Assembly: GCF_037482845.1 (NCBI RefSeq)
Contig: NZ_JBBHJW010000001.1
Location: forward strand, 62,001 to 126,000
Source: Paucibacter_B soli
Lineage (GTDB): Bacteria > Pseudomonadota > Gammaproteobacteria > Burkholderiales > Burkholderiaceae_C
Length of the DNA stretch: 64,000 bases
Reading direction: 5' to 3'
Positions 16,787-25,799 of the stretch are shown here, one piece after another. Numbering within the stretch: position 1 is the stretch's first letter; every line of letters begins with the position of its first letter. Made by a program: the position numbers and the translations under genes. The notes below the pieces were generated by a model. That model was not told where the DNA came from. It ran no database searches and was given only the letters and a program-made list of their open reading frames with translations.

Positions 16787-18952
16787 TCAGCGCTTGGGCG
16801 CAAAGCCCGCGTCGCCAAACTGCCAGAGGAAGAAGCTCCACACGTCGGCGGTTTCGTCCAGGCGCTGCGAAACGCCCGAGCCCATGCCATGGCCGCCCTC
16901 GAAGTCCACACGCAGCAGCACAGGCTTGCTCTTGTAGCTCTCGGGGTTGGCCGCCTGCAGGCGTGCCGCCAGCTTGCCCGGCTCCCAGGCTTCCACGCGC
17001 GGGTCGTTGGCGCCGGTGGTGGCGATCACGGCCGGGTAGGCGCGGCCGTCCTGCACGCGGTGATAGGGGCTGATCGCGTACATGGCCTTGAAGTGCGCCG
17101 GGTTGCTGACCGTGCCGAACTCGGCAATGTTCGGCGCGCCATTGGGCGTGAACTCCATGCGCAGCATGTCCGACAGGCTCACCGCGCTCTGCGCCGCCGC
17201 GAACAGCTCGGGGCGCTGCGTGATGGCGCCACCGATGGTGATGCCACCGGCACTGCCGCCAGTGCCGGCCAGGGTGGCGGGCGAGGTGTATTTGTGGGCG
17301 ATCAGGTACTCGGCGCAGGCGATGAAGTCCGACACCGTGTTCTGCTTGGTGAGGATGTAGCCGCCCTGGTGCCAGTCTTCGCCCAGCTCGCCGCCGCCGC
17401 GCACATGGCAGATCGCCAGCACGCCGCCGCGCTCCAGCCAGGCCAGGCGGGTGGCGCCGAAGCGTGGCTCCTGGGTGATGCCATAGGCGCCATAACCGCT
17501 CAGCACGGTGGGACGCTTGCCGTCCAGTGGCGCGCTCTTGGACGAAAGGATGGACAGCGGCACCATCACGCCGTCATGGCTCTTGGCCATCACACGCTGC
17601 GCCTGCACGCCCGAGGTGTCGAGGCTGTTGGGCTTTTGCACATCGACGCGGCGCGCCGGGCTGCCCGCCTTGCCGGGGTTCAGCACCAGGCTTTGCGGCG
17701 CCTGGGTCCAGCCCTCATGCAGGACCAGCAGTTCGCCACCGGCCAGCGGGCTGATCTCGCGCAGCGTGCCCTCGAAGGGCAAGGCCACCGACGAGATCGC
17801 GCCCTTGGCCTTCTTTTTTTCCACGCGCCAGAGCTTGCTGACGCCCGCATCCAGCGCCTTCACGTAGACGGCGTCGTCGGCCGCGCTGATGTGCTGCAGC
17901 ACACTCTCGCCGGGGGGCAGCACGCCGCGGAAGGCAGGGCTCTTGGCGCGCAGGTCCAGGCTCAGCAGCTCGCGGCGCGAGGCCTTCTTTTGGCTCAGGG
18001 CGTAGACCTGGTCGCCCGAGATCACCGCCTGGGTGATCTTGTCGGCCGGGCTCACGATGCGGCGCCAGGGCGTCGCGGCACCCAGGTGCAGCTGGTCGGC
18101 CGGCGCCACCCAGTAGGAGCGCTCCACCGCGTCGCCATGCAGCACCTCGGCCAGCGCCCAGCGCGAGCCCTTGCTGAGGTAGACATAGGGCAGATCGGCC
18201 AAGGCATGCTTTTCCTTGGCATTCACCTCCCAGCCAAACAGCGGCCGGTCCTGGCTCGGGTCCTGGCCCAGCTTGTGCATGAACACGGCGCTCTTGTTGT
18301 AGCGCTCGTCGGCCGGATGACGGTTGTAGGCGAAGCCGCTCGCGTCCTTGAACCAGGCCACGCCGTACTGGTTCAGGCCGGTGTAGGTGATCGCCTCGCC
18401 GAGGAACTTGCCGCTCGCCACGTCCAACACGCGCAGCACGCTGTTCTCCGAGCCGCCGCTGGACAGGCCCAGCGCCAGCAGGCGGCCATCGGGCGACGGC
18501 GTGTACCAGTCGATCGCATGCTTGCCGGGCTCGCCGGGGATGTTGTTGGGGTCCAGCAGCTCGCGGTCGGCGCCCTGGGCGCCATCAACGCCGGCACGCA
18601 TCCACAGGCGCGACTGGTTCTGACCCGGGGCGCGCTTCATATAGAACAGCTTGCCGGCGACAAACTCGTAGCCGCCGGTGCTCTCGCCCGCATCGGCCAG
18701 CTGGCCCAGGCGCTCGCGCAGGGCGGCGCGGCCGGGGATCTGCGCCAGGCTGGCCTTGGCGTAGTCGGCCTGGCTGTGCAGCCAGCTCTGGAACTCGGCG
18801 GACTTCATGTCCTCCATCCAGCGGTAGGGATCCACCACCACGGTGCCGTGGTAGTTGTCGCTCACCGGTTTTTGCGGCGTGCTCGGATAGGGCGTTTGCG
18901 CCACGACATGGGTGCAGGCCGCCAGGGCCAGGGCAGTGAGTGCAAGTTTCAT
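16787..18952 (-). CDS. Prolyl oligopeptidase family (S9A) peptidase, exported
   Basis: Protein of 721 residues from the ATG at 18952, which begins a signal peptide (K-L-A-L-T-A-L-A-L-A-A-C-T-H-V-V-A-Q). The N-terminal segment D-P-Y-R-W-M-E and a beta-propeller region are followed by the C-terminal hydrolase. The nucleophile is Ser in GTGGSAGGITIGG, the Asp is in TGANDPRVE, and the His is in EGGHGMG. Length and order match prolyl endopeptidases. A much longer frame upstream to 19186 overlaps the start of the opposite ribonuclease gene and is not supported. A periplasmic role in peptide breakdown is likely. Confidence 0.92.
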   Translation of the reverse strand: MKLALTALALAACTHVVAQTPYPSTPQKPVSDNYHGTVVVDPYRWMEDMKSAEFQSWLHSQADYAKASLAQIPGRAALRERLGQLADAGESTGGYEFVAGKLFYMKRAPGQNQSRLWMRAGVDGAQGADRELLDPNNIPGEPGKHAIDWYTPSPDGRLLALGLSSGGSENSVLRVLDVASGKFLGEAITYTGLNQYGVAWFKDASGFAYNRHPADERYNKSAVFMHKLGQDPSQDRPLFGWEVNAKEKHALADLPYVYLSKGSRWALAEVLHGDAVERSYWVAPADQLHLGAATPWRRIVSPADKITQAVISGDQVYALSQKKASRRELLSLDLRAKSPAFRGVLPPGESVLQHISAADDAVYVKALDAGVSKLWRVEKKKAKGAISSVALPFEGTLREISPLAGGELLVLHEGWTQAPQSLVLNPGKAGSPARRVDVQKPNSLDTSGVQAQRVMAKSHDGVMVPLSILSSKSAPLDGKRPTVLSGYGAYGITQEPRFGATRLAWLERGGVLAICHVRGGGELGEDWHQGGYILTKQNTVSDFIACAEYLIAHKYTSPATLAGTGGSAGGITIGGAITQRPELFAAAQSAVSLSDMLRMEFTPNGAPNIAEFGTVSNPAHFKAMYAISPYHRVQDGRAYPAVIATTGANDPRVEAWEPGKLAARLQAANPESYKSKPVLLRVDFEGGHGMGSGVSQRLDETADVWSFFLWQFGDAGFAPKR

Positions 18953-19046
18953 GGTTTGCCTTTGCGGTAGCTGCGGTAACAGCCGAGCCGCGCATCTTAC
19001 TGAAGCGCTCAGGTCGTCCCGGCCGATCGGCGACAATGCCGCCCAT

Positions 19047-21086
19047 ATGTTTGCCCTGTTCGATGAAGCCGGAAAATTCCTCGCCGGCCGCGTGATGTCC
19101 GAAGCCGAGTCCTCGATGCAGATCGAGCTCGATTCGGGCAAGCGCGTCAAAGTGAAGGCGGCCAATGTGCTGCTCAAGTTCGACAAACCCGCGCCCGCCG
19201 AGCTGCTCGCCGAGGGCCAGCGCCTGGCTCAGGAGATCGACCTGGACCTGGCCTGGGAATTCGCCCCCGAGGGCGAGTTCGCGTTTGCCGACCTGGCGCG
19301 CGATTATTTCGATGCCAAGGCCGGGGTCACGCACCAGGCAGCCGCGCTGTTCCGCCTGTTCGAAGCGCCGCATTACTTCCGCCGCATGGGTAAAGGCCAA
19401 TTCAAGAAGGCGCCGGAAGAGATCGTCAAGGCGGCCCTGCTGGGCCTGGAGCGCAAGCGCCAGCAGGCCCAGCAAATCGAGGCCTGGGCCGAGGAGCTGG
19501 CCGCCGGCCGCTGCCCCGACGCGATCAAGGACCAGATCTACAAAATCCTCTTCAAGCCCGACAAGAACGGCCCCGAGTACAAGGCCGTGGTCGAGGCCAC
19601 CAAGCGCGCACAGAAGGCGCCGCTGGACCTGCTCAAGGGCGCCGGCGCGATCACGAGCGCCTACCAGTTCCACTGGAAGCGCTTCCTGTTCGAGAACTTC
19701 CCCAAGGGCACCGGCTTCCCGGCCCTCAGCGCGCCCGAGATCCGGGACGAGCTGCCGCTTTCCAGCGCGCGCGCCTTCTCGATCGACGACTCGGCCACCA
19801 CCGAGATCGACGATGCGCTCTCGGTGCAGGGCCTGGGCAGCGGCGAGGTCGTGTTCGGCATCCACATCGCCGCGCCGGGCCTGGCGATACAGCCCGACTC
19901 GGCCGTCGACAAGGTGGCGCGCGAGCGCCTCTCCACCGTCTACATGCCGGGCTGGAAGCTCACCATGCTGCCCGACGAGGTGGTGCAGGCCTACACGCTG
20001 ATCGCGGGGCGCGACTGCCCGGCCGTGTCGCTGTATGTGACGCTGGACGAGGCCACGCTGGCGATCAAGGGCAGCGAGACCAGGCTGGAGCGCGTGGCCA
20101 TCGTCTCCAATCTGCGCCACGACAAGCTCGACGCGGTGATCACCGAGGCCACGCTGACCGGCGCCGCGCCGGCCGACTACGAGCATGCCGCCGAGCTGGC
20201 CTTTGCCTTCCGCCTGGCGCAGGCGCTAAAGGCGCAGCGCGAGCTGGTGCGCGGCAAGCCCGAGAACTTCAACCGCCCCGACTACAACTTCCGCCTCGAC
20301 AGCGGCGGCGCCCAGGAGCCCGCGGGCGATGAGCTGGTCAGCATAGGCACGCGGGTGCGCGGTGCGCCGCTGGACCTGATCGTGGCCGAGGCGATGATTC
20401 TGGCCAACAGCCGCTGGGGCGGCTGGCTCAACGAGCTGGGCCTGCCCGGCATCTACCGCAGCCAGGCCAGCCTGGCGCCCGGCGTGAAGGTGCGCATGGG
20501 CACCAAGGCCCTGCCGCATGCCGGCATGGGCGTGGCGCAATACACCTGGGCCACCTCGCCGCTGCGCCGCTATGTGGACCTGGTGAACCAGTGGCAGATC
20601 ATTGCCTGCGCCCGCCATGGCCGCACCGCCGCGCTGGCCGCGCCCTTCAAGCCCAAGGACGCGCAGCTGTTCTCCATCATCTCGGGCTTCGACGCCGCCT
20701 ACAGCGCCTACAACGGCTTCCAGTCGGGCATCGAACGCTACTGGACGCTGCGCTATCTGCAGCAGAACAACATCACCGAACTCACCGCCTCGGTGATGAA
20801 GGATGGCCTGGTGCGCGCCGACGCCCTGCCGCTGGTATTCAAGGCGCTGGGTTGCGAAGGCCTGGCGCGCGGCAGCCATGTGCGCGTGCGCATCAGCGCT
20901 TGCGACGAGATGACGCTGGATGTGCATGCCAACCTGGTCGAGCGCCTGGACGAGGCACAGGCGCCGGACGAGGATGTCGAACTGCCCGAGGACGACGAGG
21001 CCGAGGCCAGTGGCCCGCTGACGCTGGCGATCGACATGACCGCCGACGAGGCAACGGAACCCAAGGCCGAGGCCGCACCCAGCTGA
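19047..21086 (+). CDS. RNase II/RNase R-like 3'-5' exoribonuclease (RNB domain)
   Basis: Protein of 679 residues. The RNB catalytic signature is complete, SIDDSATTEIDDALSV, holding the magnesium-binding Asp residues near 247-256. WATSPLRRYVDLVNQ marks the end of the nuclease domain. The N-terminal part is not a clear cold-shock pair, and the C-terminal tail after the short S1-like region is acidic. It is more compact than RNase R (about 800). It is divergent from the peptidase gene and is the first of a tightly packed group running to 24663. Confidence 0.9.
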   Translation: MFALFDEAGKFLAGRVMSEAESSMQIELDSGKRVKVKAANVLLKFDKPAPAELLAEGQRLAQEIDLDLAWEFAPEGEFAFADLARDYFDAKAGVTHQAAALFRLFEAPHYFRRMGKGQFKKAPEEIVKAALLGLERKRQQAQQIEAWAEELAAGRCPDAIKDQIYKILFKPDKNGPEYKAVVEATKRAQKAPLDLLKGAGAITSAYQFHWKRFLFENFPKGTGFPALSAPEIRDELPLSSARAFSIDDSATTEIDDALSVQGLGSGEVVFGIHIAAPGLAIQPDSAVDKVARERLSTVYMPGWKLTMLPDEVVQAYTLIAGRDCPAVSLYVTLDEATLAIKGSETRLERVAIVSNLRHDKLDAVITEATLTGAAPADYEHAAELAFAFRLAQALKAQRELVRGKPENFNRPDYNFRLDSGGAQEPAGDELVSIGTRVRGAPLDLIVAEAMILANSRWGGWLNELGLPGIYRSQASLAPGVKVRMGTKALPHAGMGVAQYTWATSPLRRYVDLVNQWQIIACARHGRTAALAAPFKPKDAQLFSIISGFDAAYSAYNGFQSGIERYWTLRYLQQNNITELTASVMKDGLVRADALPLVFKALGCEGLARGSHVRVRISACDEMTLDVHANLVERLDEAQAPDEDVELPEDDEAEASGPLTLAIDMTADEATEPKAEAAPS

Positions 21087-21089
21087 GCC

Positions 21090-21941
21090 GTGCGCAAGCT
21101 CTCCACCCTGCACCTTGCGCTGCTGATCTCCGTGGGCCTGCATGCGGGCCTGCTGATGCTGCGCATCGTCGACCCGGAGCGCTTCAACCGCCTGTTCGAG
21201 GACACGCCGCTCGAGGTGGTGCTGGTCAATGCCAGGAGCAAGGAAACGCCCGCCAAGGCGCAGGCGCTGGCCCAGGCCAGCCTGACCGGCGGCGGCGAAG
21301 GCACGGTGGGCCGCGCCACCTCGCCGCTGGCGCCATCGCCGCGTGCCGAGCAGGGCGAGAGCACCGAGCTCTCGCACACCCAGATCGCCAAGCTGCAGGA
21401 GGTGCAGCAGCAGTTGCTGGCCCAGGTGCGGCGCGAGCTGGCCCTGCTGCCGCCGCCCGACCCGCAACGCGACAAGGGCACGCCCGAGGCACGCGAGCAG
21501 GCCGAGAAGCGCCGCCAGCTGGTGCAGTTGCTGGCCGAGATCGAGAAGCGCGTGAACGAGGAGAACGCGCGCCCGCGCAAGCGCTACATCAGTCCGGCCA
21601 CGCGCGAGGTGGTCTATGCCCAGTATTACGACGCGCTGCGCCGCCGCATCGAGGAGCGCGGCACGCGCGACTTCCCGCAGTACAAGGGCCGCAAGCTGTA
21701 TGGCGAGCTGACCATGAACATCCATGTGGACTTCAAGGGCAAGGTGATCGAGACCGACATCGTGCAGGGCTCGGGCAACGCGGTGCTGGATCGGCGCGCC
21801 ATCGCCATCGCCCGCGCCGCCGGGCCCTTCGGCCCCTTCAGCGCCGCGATGCGCCAGGGCGCCGAGGTGCTGGTGATCACCTCACGCTTCAAGTTCACCC
21901 GCGAAGACGGGCTGGAAACCAGCCTGAGTGCACAACCATGA
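21090..21941 (+). CDS. TonB-like energy-transducer family protein
   Basis: Protein of 283 residues starting with GTG three bases after the ribonuclease stop. It has one N-terminal membrane anchor (about residues 5-22), a charged Gln/Glu/Arg-rich periplasmic stretch that is probably helical, and a C-terminal TonB fold (YGELTMNIHVDFKGKVIETD, then L-D-R-R-A-I-A-I). It lacks the long Pro-Lys repeats of classical TonB, and no exbB/exbD are nearby. It may couple to an energiser elsewhere or serve a structural envelope role. The stop overlaps aroE by 4 bases. Confidence 0.83.
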   Translation: MRKLSTLHLALLISVGLHAGLLMLRIVDPERFNRLFEDTPLEVVLVNARSKETPAKAQALAQASLTGGGEGTVGRATSPLAPSPRAEQGESTELSHTQIAKLQEVQQQLLAQVRRELALLPPPDPQRDKGTPEAREQAEKRRQLVQLLAEIEKRVNEENARPRKRYISPATREVVYAQYYDALRRRIEERGTRDFPQYKGRKLYGELTMNIHVDFKGKVIETDIVQGSGNAVLDRRAIAIARAAGPFGPFSAAMRQGAEVLVITSRFKFTREDGLETSLSAQP

Positions 21942-22783
21942 GCAGCCCTGACCGTTATGCGGTGGCCGGCAACCCGGTCGCCCACAGCCAATCGCCCTTC
22001 ATCCACGCCGCCTTCGCGGCCCAGACCGGGCAGACGCTGGTCTATGAGCGCCTGCTGTGCCCGCTGGACGCCTTCGCACCCACGGTGCAGGCCTTCGCCG
22101 CCGCCGGCGGGCGCGGCTGCAATGTCACCGTGCCCTTCAAATTCGAGGCCTTCGCGCTGGCGCAGCGGCGCAGCCCGCGTGCCGAGCTGGCGGGCGCCGT
22201 CAACACCCTGCGTTTTGATGCCCAGGGCTGGTGGGGCGACAACACCGATGGCATCGGCCTGCTGCGCGACATCGAACGCAATGCCGGCAGGCTTCTGGCG
22301 GGCCAGCGCGTGCTCTTGCTGGGTGCGGGCGGTGCATCGGCCGGCGTGCTGGGCAGCCTGATCGCCGGCCGGCCGGCCGAGCTGGTGCTGGCCAATCGCA
22401 GCCCGGACAAGGCCGAAGCCCTGGTGGCCTCGCATCGGGGCTGGGCCGCCCAGCACGGCGTGCAACTCGGCGCCGCGGCACTGCATGCCTGCGGCGGCGG
22501 CTTCGACCTCCTCATCAACGGCACCAGCGCCAGCCTGGCCGGCGCGGGCGTGCCGGTGCAGGGTCAGGTCTTGCGTGCCGGCGCGCTGGCCGTCGACATG
22601 ATGTATGGCCCGGCGGCCCAACCCTTCCTGGATTGGGCCGGCGCGCAGGGCGCCGCCACGCGCGACGGCCTGGGCATGCTGGTCGAGCAGGCCGCCGAGG
22701 CGTTTGCGCAATGGCGCGGCGTCACGCCCGACACCGCGCCGGTGCTGGCTGCACTGCGCGCGCAGCTGGCAAGCAGCAAGTGA
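21938..22783 (+). CDS. aroE: Shikimate 5-dehydrogenase
   Basis: Enzyme of 281 residues that reduces 3-dehydroshikimate with NADPH. The substrate Ser pair is in NPVAHSQSPFIH, the catalytic Lys is in NVTVPFKFEA, the catalytic Asp is in NTDGIGLLRD, and the cofactor loop is LGAGGASAGVLG. ATG overlaps the TonB-like stop as ATGA. A second shikimate-pathway gene, aroQ, lies 2 kb downstream. Confidence 0.96.
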   Translation: MSSPDRYAVAGNPVAHSQSPFIHAAFAAQTGQTLVYERLLCPLDAFAPTVQAFAAAGGRGCNVTVPFKFEAFALAQRRSPRAELAGAVNTLRFDAQGWWGDNTDGIGLLRDIERNAGRLLAGQRVLLLGAGGASAGVLGSLIAGRPAELVLANRSPDKAEALVASHRGWAAQHGVQLGAAALHACGGGFDLLINGTSASLAGAGVPVQGQVLRAGALAVDMMYGPAAQPFLDWAGAQGAATRDGLGMLVEQAAEAFAQWRGVTPDTAPVLAALRAQLASSK

Positions 22784-22790
22784 GCCGCGC

Positions 22791-23534
22791 ATGAGGTCGC
22801 TCGCACGACTGCTTGCGCTGCTGCTCATGGCGGCGCTGGCCCTGCAGCTCTACTTCGGCGCCCGCATCGCCTTGATGAGCGTGCTGGCGCCGGAATCCAC
22901 CAGCTTCCAGCGCTCCGAAGCCTGGCGGCTGGCGGTGGAGAAGCACCAGATCCTGTGGAGCCAGCAATGGGTGGACGATGCCCGCATCTCCAAACAGCTC
23001 AAGCGTGCCGTGATCGCCAGCGAGGATGCCGGCTTCAGCGAGCATGGCGGTGTCGACTGGGATGCGCTGGAGAAGGCCTGGGAGAAGAACCAGCGCGAGG
23101 AAGCGCGCCTCGCCAGGCTGGGCAAGCAGGCGCCGGCGCGCGCCGTGGCCAGGCCGGCGCCCAAGGTGGTGGGCGGCTCCACCATCACCCAGCAGCTGGC
23201 CAAGAACCTCTTCCTCAGCGGCGAGCGCAACCTTGTCCGCAAGGGCCAGGAGTTCGTGCTGACCCTGATGCTGGAAGGGCTGCTCAGCAAGCAGCGCATC
23301 CTGGAGATCTACCTTAACAACGTCGAGTGGGGCGAGGGCGTGTTCGGTGCCCAGGCGGCGGCGCGCCACTATTTCCGCGTCGATGCTGTGCAGCTGGCAT
23401 CCTGGCAGGCGGCGCGCCTGGCCGTGATGCTGCCGGCGCCCAAGCGCTTCGAGAAACGCCCCTCCAGCCCCTATGTGATCGCCCGATCGGCGACCATCGA
23501 GGCCCGCATGCCGGCCGTGGCCCTGCCCGAATGA
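22791..23534 (+). CDS. mtgA: Monofunctional peptidoglycan glycosyltransferase MtgA
   Basis: Inner-membrane enzyme of 247 residues that polymerises lipid II. It has one N-terminal membrane segment, then the GT51 motifs: catalytic Glu in ASEDAGFSEHGGVDW, GGSTITQQLAKNLFL, RKGQEFVLTLMLE, and LEIYLNNVEWGEGVFG. An Ala/Arg/Pro-rich insertion lies between the first and second motifs (about residues 103-122). The start is 7 bases after aroE; the stop overlaps the next gene by 4 bases. Confidence 0.95.
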   Translation: MRSLARLLALLLMAALALQLYFGARIALMSVLAPESTSFQRSEAWRLAVEKHQILWSQQWVDDARISKQLKRAVIASEDAGFSEHGGVDWDALEKAWEKNQREEARLARLGKQAPARAVARPAPKVVGGSTITQQLAKNLFLSGERNLVRKGQEFVLTLMLEGLLSKQRILEIYLNNVEWGEGVFGAQAAARHYFRVDAVQLASWQAARLAVMLPAPKRFEKRPSSPYVIARSATIEARMPAVALPE

Positions 23535-24139
23535 GAATGATGGAAAAAGACAGCATCAGCGCCGAGATCGCTGCCACCGCCGCCCGCCTGGTGGTGGAGG
23601 AAGGGCTGGAGTACGGCCCCGCCAAGCGTCGCGCGGTCAAACAGCTGGGCCTGGGCAAGCATGCGCCCCTGCCCAGCAACGATGAGCTGGAAGACGAGGT
23701 GCGCGACTACCTGGCGCTGTTCTGCGCCGACACCCAGCCACAGGAGTTGTCGGCGCTGCGCGAGCTGGCCGCGCAATGGATGGAACGCCTGGCCGAGTTC
23801 CGCCCGCATCTGTGCGGCGCGGTCTGGCGCGGCACCGCCACCCGGCTCAACAACATCCACCTGCAGCTCTACTGTGACGACAGCAAGGCCGCCGAGATTG
23901 CGCTCATCAATATGAGCGTGGACTACGAGGCAGGCGAGACCAGCGGCCCGCGCGGCGAGGCGGTGCAGGTGCTGAGCTTTGCCGCACCCTGCCGCGCCCT
24001 GCAGGAAAGCGTGACCATTGCCATGACCATCCTGGACTACGACGACCAGCGCGGCGCCCTCAAGCGCGACGCGCGTGGCCGCAGCGAACGCGGCGATCTG
24101 GCCGCCTTGCGCAAACTGATGCTGGAGCAAGCCGCATGA
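23531..24139 (+). CDS. Conserved protein of unknown function
   Basis: Protein of 202 residues that I cannot place in a characterised family with confidence. The first half is helical and charged, with a segment VVEEGLEYGPAKRRAVKQLG. The second half is richer in strands around AVWRGTATRLNNIHLQLYCD, then alternating acidic and hydrophobic residues. That section has some look of a nucleotidyltransferase-like core, but I would not rely on it. There is no signal peptide or membrane segment. It overlaps mtgA by 4 bases and is itself overlapped by the TlpA-like gene by 4 bases, so it is translated as part of this envelope-linked group. Confidence 0.8.
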   Translation: MRMMEKDSISAEIAATAARLVVEEGLEYGPAKRRAVKQLGLGKHAPLPSNDELEDEVRDYLALFCADTQPQELSALRELAAQWMERLAEFRPHLCGAVWRGTATRLNNIHLQLYCDDSKAAEIALINMSVDYEAGETSGPRGEAVQVLSFAAPCRALQESVTIAMTILDYDDQRGALKRDARGRSERGDLAALRKLMLEQAA

Positions 24140-24663
24140 ACATCAAGCGCCGCCAGACCCTGTTGCTGGGTGCCGCTGGCGCCGGTGCGGCCTTGCTGGG
24201 CGCCATCGTGGCGCTGCGCCGGCGCGCTAGCGAGCCGGCGCTCTCGGACGCCGCAGCCGCCTTCTGGACCGCCCGCTTCGAAACCCTGGACGGCCAGGGC
24301 CTGGCCAGCGCCAGCCTGCGCGGCAAACCCCTGCTGCTGAACTTTTGGGCTACCTGGTGTGCACCCTGCGTCAAGGAACTGCCCGAGCTCAATCGCTTCG
24401 CCGCCGAGCGCGCCGACTGGCAGGTGCTGGGGCTGGCCGTGGACTCGCCCACCCCGGTGCGCGAGTTCCTCGCCAAACAGCCACTCAGTTTCCCTACCGG
24501 TTTGGCCGGATTGACCGGCACCGATCTGGCACGCACACTTGGTAACACGCAGGGCGGCCTGCCCTTTTCGGTGGCCTTCAATGTCCAGGGCGAGCCGGTC
24601 TGGCGCAAGCTGGGCGCCACCCAGCTGGACGAATTACGCCAGATGGCGCGCGGCCTGAGCTAG
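24136..24663 (+). CDS. TlpA-like membrane-anchored thioredoxin
   Basis: Protein of 175 residues with an N-terminal signal or anchor (A-A-G-A-G-A-A-L-L-G-A-I-V-A-L) preceded by K-R-R, and a thioredoxin fold behind it. The redox site is WCAPC in NFWATWCAPCVKELPEL, near residue 75, and the cis-Pro region is GGLPFSV. It probably acts in the periplasm in disulfide reduction, possibly cytochrome maturation as in TlpA/ResA. It is last in the group starting at 19047. Confidence 0.9.
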   Translation: MNIKRRQTLLLGAAGAGAALLGAIVALRRRASEPALSDAAAAFWTARFETLDGQGLASASLRGKPLLLNFWATWCAPCVKELPELNRFAAERADWQVLGLAVDSPTPVREFLAKQPLSFPTGLAGLTGTDLARTLGNTQGGLPFSVAFNVQGEPVWRKLGATQLDELRQMARGLS

Positions 24664-24679
24664 CGCGAGCCCAGCCGGC

Positions 24680-24696
24680 CGGCTGAAAGTCAGCCG
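24680..24696. other. Hairpin after the TlpA-like gene
   Basis: CGGCTGA (24680-24686) and TCAGCCG (24690-24696) form a 7-bp perfect stem with an AAG loop, 17 bases after the gene's stop. There is no T-tract, so it may be an mRNA-stabilising hairpin or a Rho-type 3' end. The remaining 120 bases to aroQ are comparatively A/T-rich and presumably hold its promoter, but I see no clear hexamers. Confidence 0.5.
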
Positions 24697-24820
24697 CAAA
24701 GCGTGAAACGGGTCAAGCAGATTATTTTTGGCTAGTTGGCGGGATCTGGGCCTAAAACGCTTAAAGTTCAGCCTTTCAAGCTTCTAGTGTCCAGGCTCTA
24801 AACCGCTACGCACGTCGCTG

Positions 24821-25258
24821 ATGCAGATTCTTGTGATTCACGGCCCCAATCTCAATCTCCTCGGAACGCGGGAGCCTGGGATCTATGGCGCGAAAACTTT
24901 GGCGCAGATCGATGCCGATCTCGCCAAGACGGCCGCAGAAGCCGGAATCACGCTGGAATCCTTCCAAAGCAACCATGAGGGCGCCTTGGTGGACCGCATC
25001 CAGGCGGCGGCTCGGGACGGATGCCGCTTCATCATCATCAATCCGGCGGCCTACACCCACACCAGTGTCGCCATGCGCGACGCCCTGGCGGCGGTGGCAC
25101 TGCCCTTTGTCGAAGTGCACCTGTCCAATATCCACAAGCGCGAGCCCTTCAGGCAGCACAGTTATTTCTCGGATCTGGCCGAAGGCGTGATCTGCGGACT
25201 GGGCGCCCAGGGTTACCAACTGGCCTTGCAGGTCGCGCTTGCCAGGCTCGGCGGCTGA
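24821..25258 (+). CDS. aroQ: Type II 3-dehydroquinate dehydratase
   Basis: Dodecameric type II enzyme of the shikimate pathway, 145 residues. All family motifs are present: HGPNLNLLGTREPGIYG with the catalytic Tyr, FQSNHEGALVDRI, NPAAYTHTSVA, and EVHLSNIHKREPFR with the catalytic His. It lies 73 bases upstream of accB, the common aroQ-accB-accC order of proteobacteria. Confidence 0.97.
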   Translation: MQILVIHGPNLNLLGTREPGIYGAKTLAQIDADLAKTAAEAGITLESFQSNHEGALVDRIQAAARDGCRFIIINPAAYTHTSVAMRDALAAVALPFVEVHLSNIHKREPFRQHSYFSDLAEGVICGLGAQGYQLALQVALARLGG

Positions 25259-25331
25259 GCCCCGAGCCTGCCGCCAGCTCCGGCCGGCATTAGAAGCACA
25301 ACAATCAATCTTCCCGTTGGAGGTAAGCCTT

Positions 25332-25790
25332 ATGGATCTGCGCAAGCTCAAGACCCTGATCGACCTGGTGTCCGAGTCGAACATTTCTGAACTTGAAATC
25401 ACCGAAGCCGACGGCAAGGTGCGCATCGTCAAGTCCGACGGCACGGTGATGGTGCCGATGGCCCAGGCCATGCCTGTTGCTGCCGCGCCGGTGGCTGCCG
25501 CCGTACCGGTGGCCGCCGCAGCGCCTGTGGCTGCGCCAGCACCCGCGGCCGAGACCGGCCATATCGTGAAGTCGCCGATGGTGGGCACCTTCTACCGCGC
25601 CTCCAGCCCGAACGCCAAGGCCTTTGCCGAGCTGGGCCAGCAGATCAAGGAAGGCGAGCCGATCTGCATCATCGAGGCGATGAAGATCATGAACGAGATC
25701 GACGCCGACAAGACCGGCACCATCACCAAGATCCTGGTCGAGAACGGCCAACCCGTGGAATTCGGTCAAGCCCTGTTCGTGATCGAGTAA
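25332..25790 (+). CDS. accB: Biotin carboxyl carrier protein of acetyl-CoA carboxylase
   Basis: Protein of 152 residues. It has an N-terminal domain, a flexible Ala/Pro/Val linker (about residues 45-75) and a C-terminal biotinyl domain with the modified lysine in EAMKIMNEI and the thumb segment preceding it. GTTGGAGG about nine bases upstream is a good ribosome site. accC follows after 9 bases. Confidence 0.97.
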   Translation: MDLRKLKTLIDLVSESNISELEITEADGKVRIVKSDGTVMVPMAQAMPVAAAPVAAAVPVAAAAPVAAPAPAAETGHIVKSPMVGTFYRASSPNAKAFAELGQQIKEGEPICIIEAMKIMNEIDADKTGTITKILVENGQPVEFGQALFVIE

Positions 25791-25799
25791 GGCCTGGCC

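Noticed and set aside
18953..19186. Upstream extension of the prolyl oligopeptidase
   Set aside because: It would remove the signal peptide from the N-terminus and overlap the start of the opposite ribonuclease gene.
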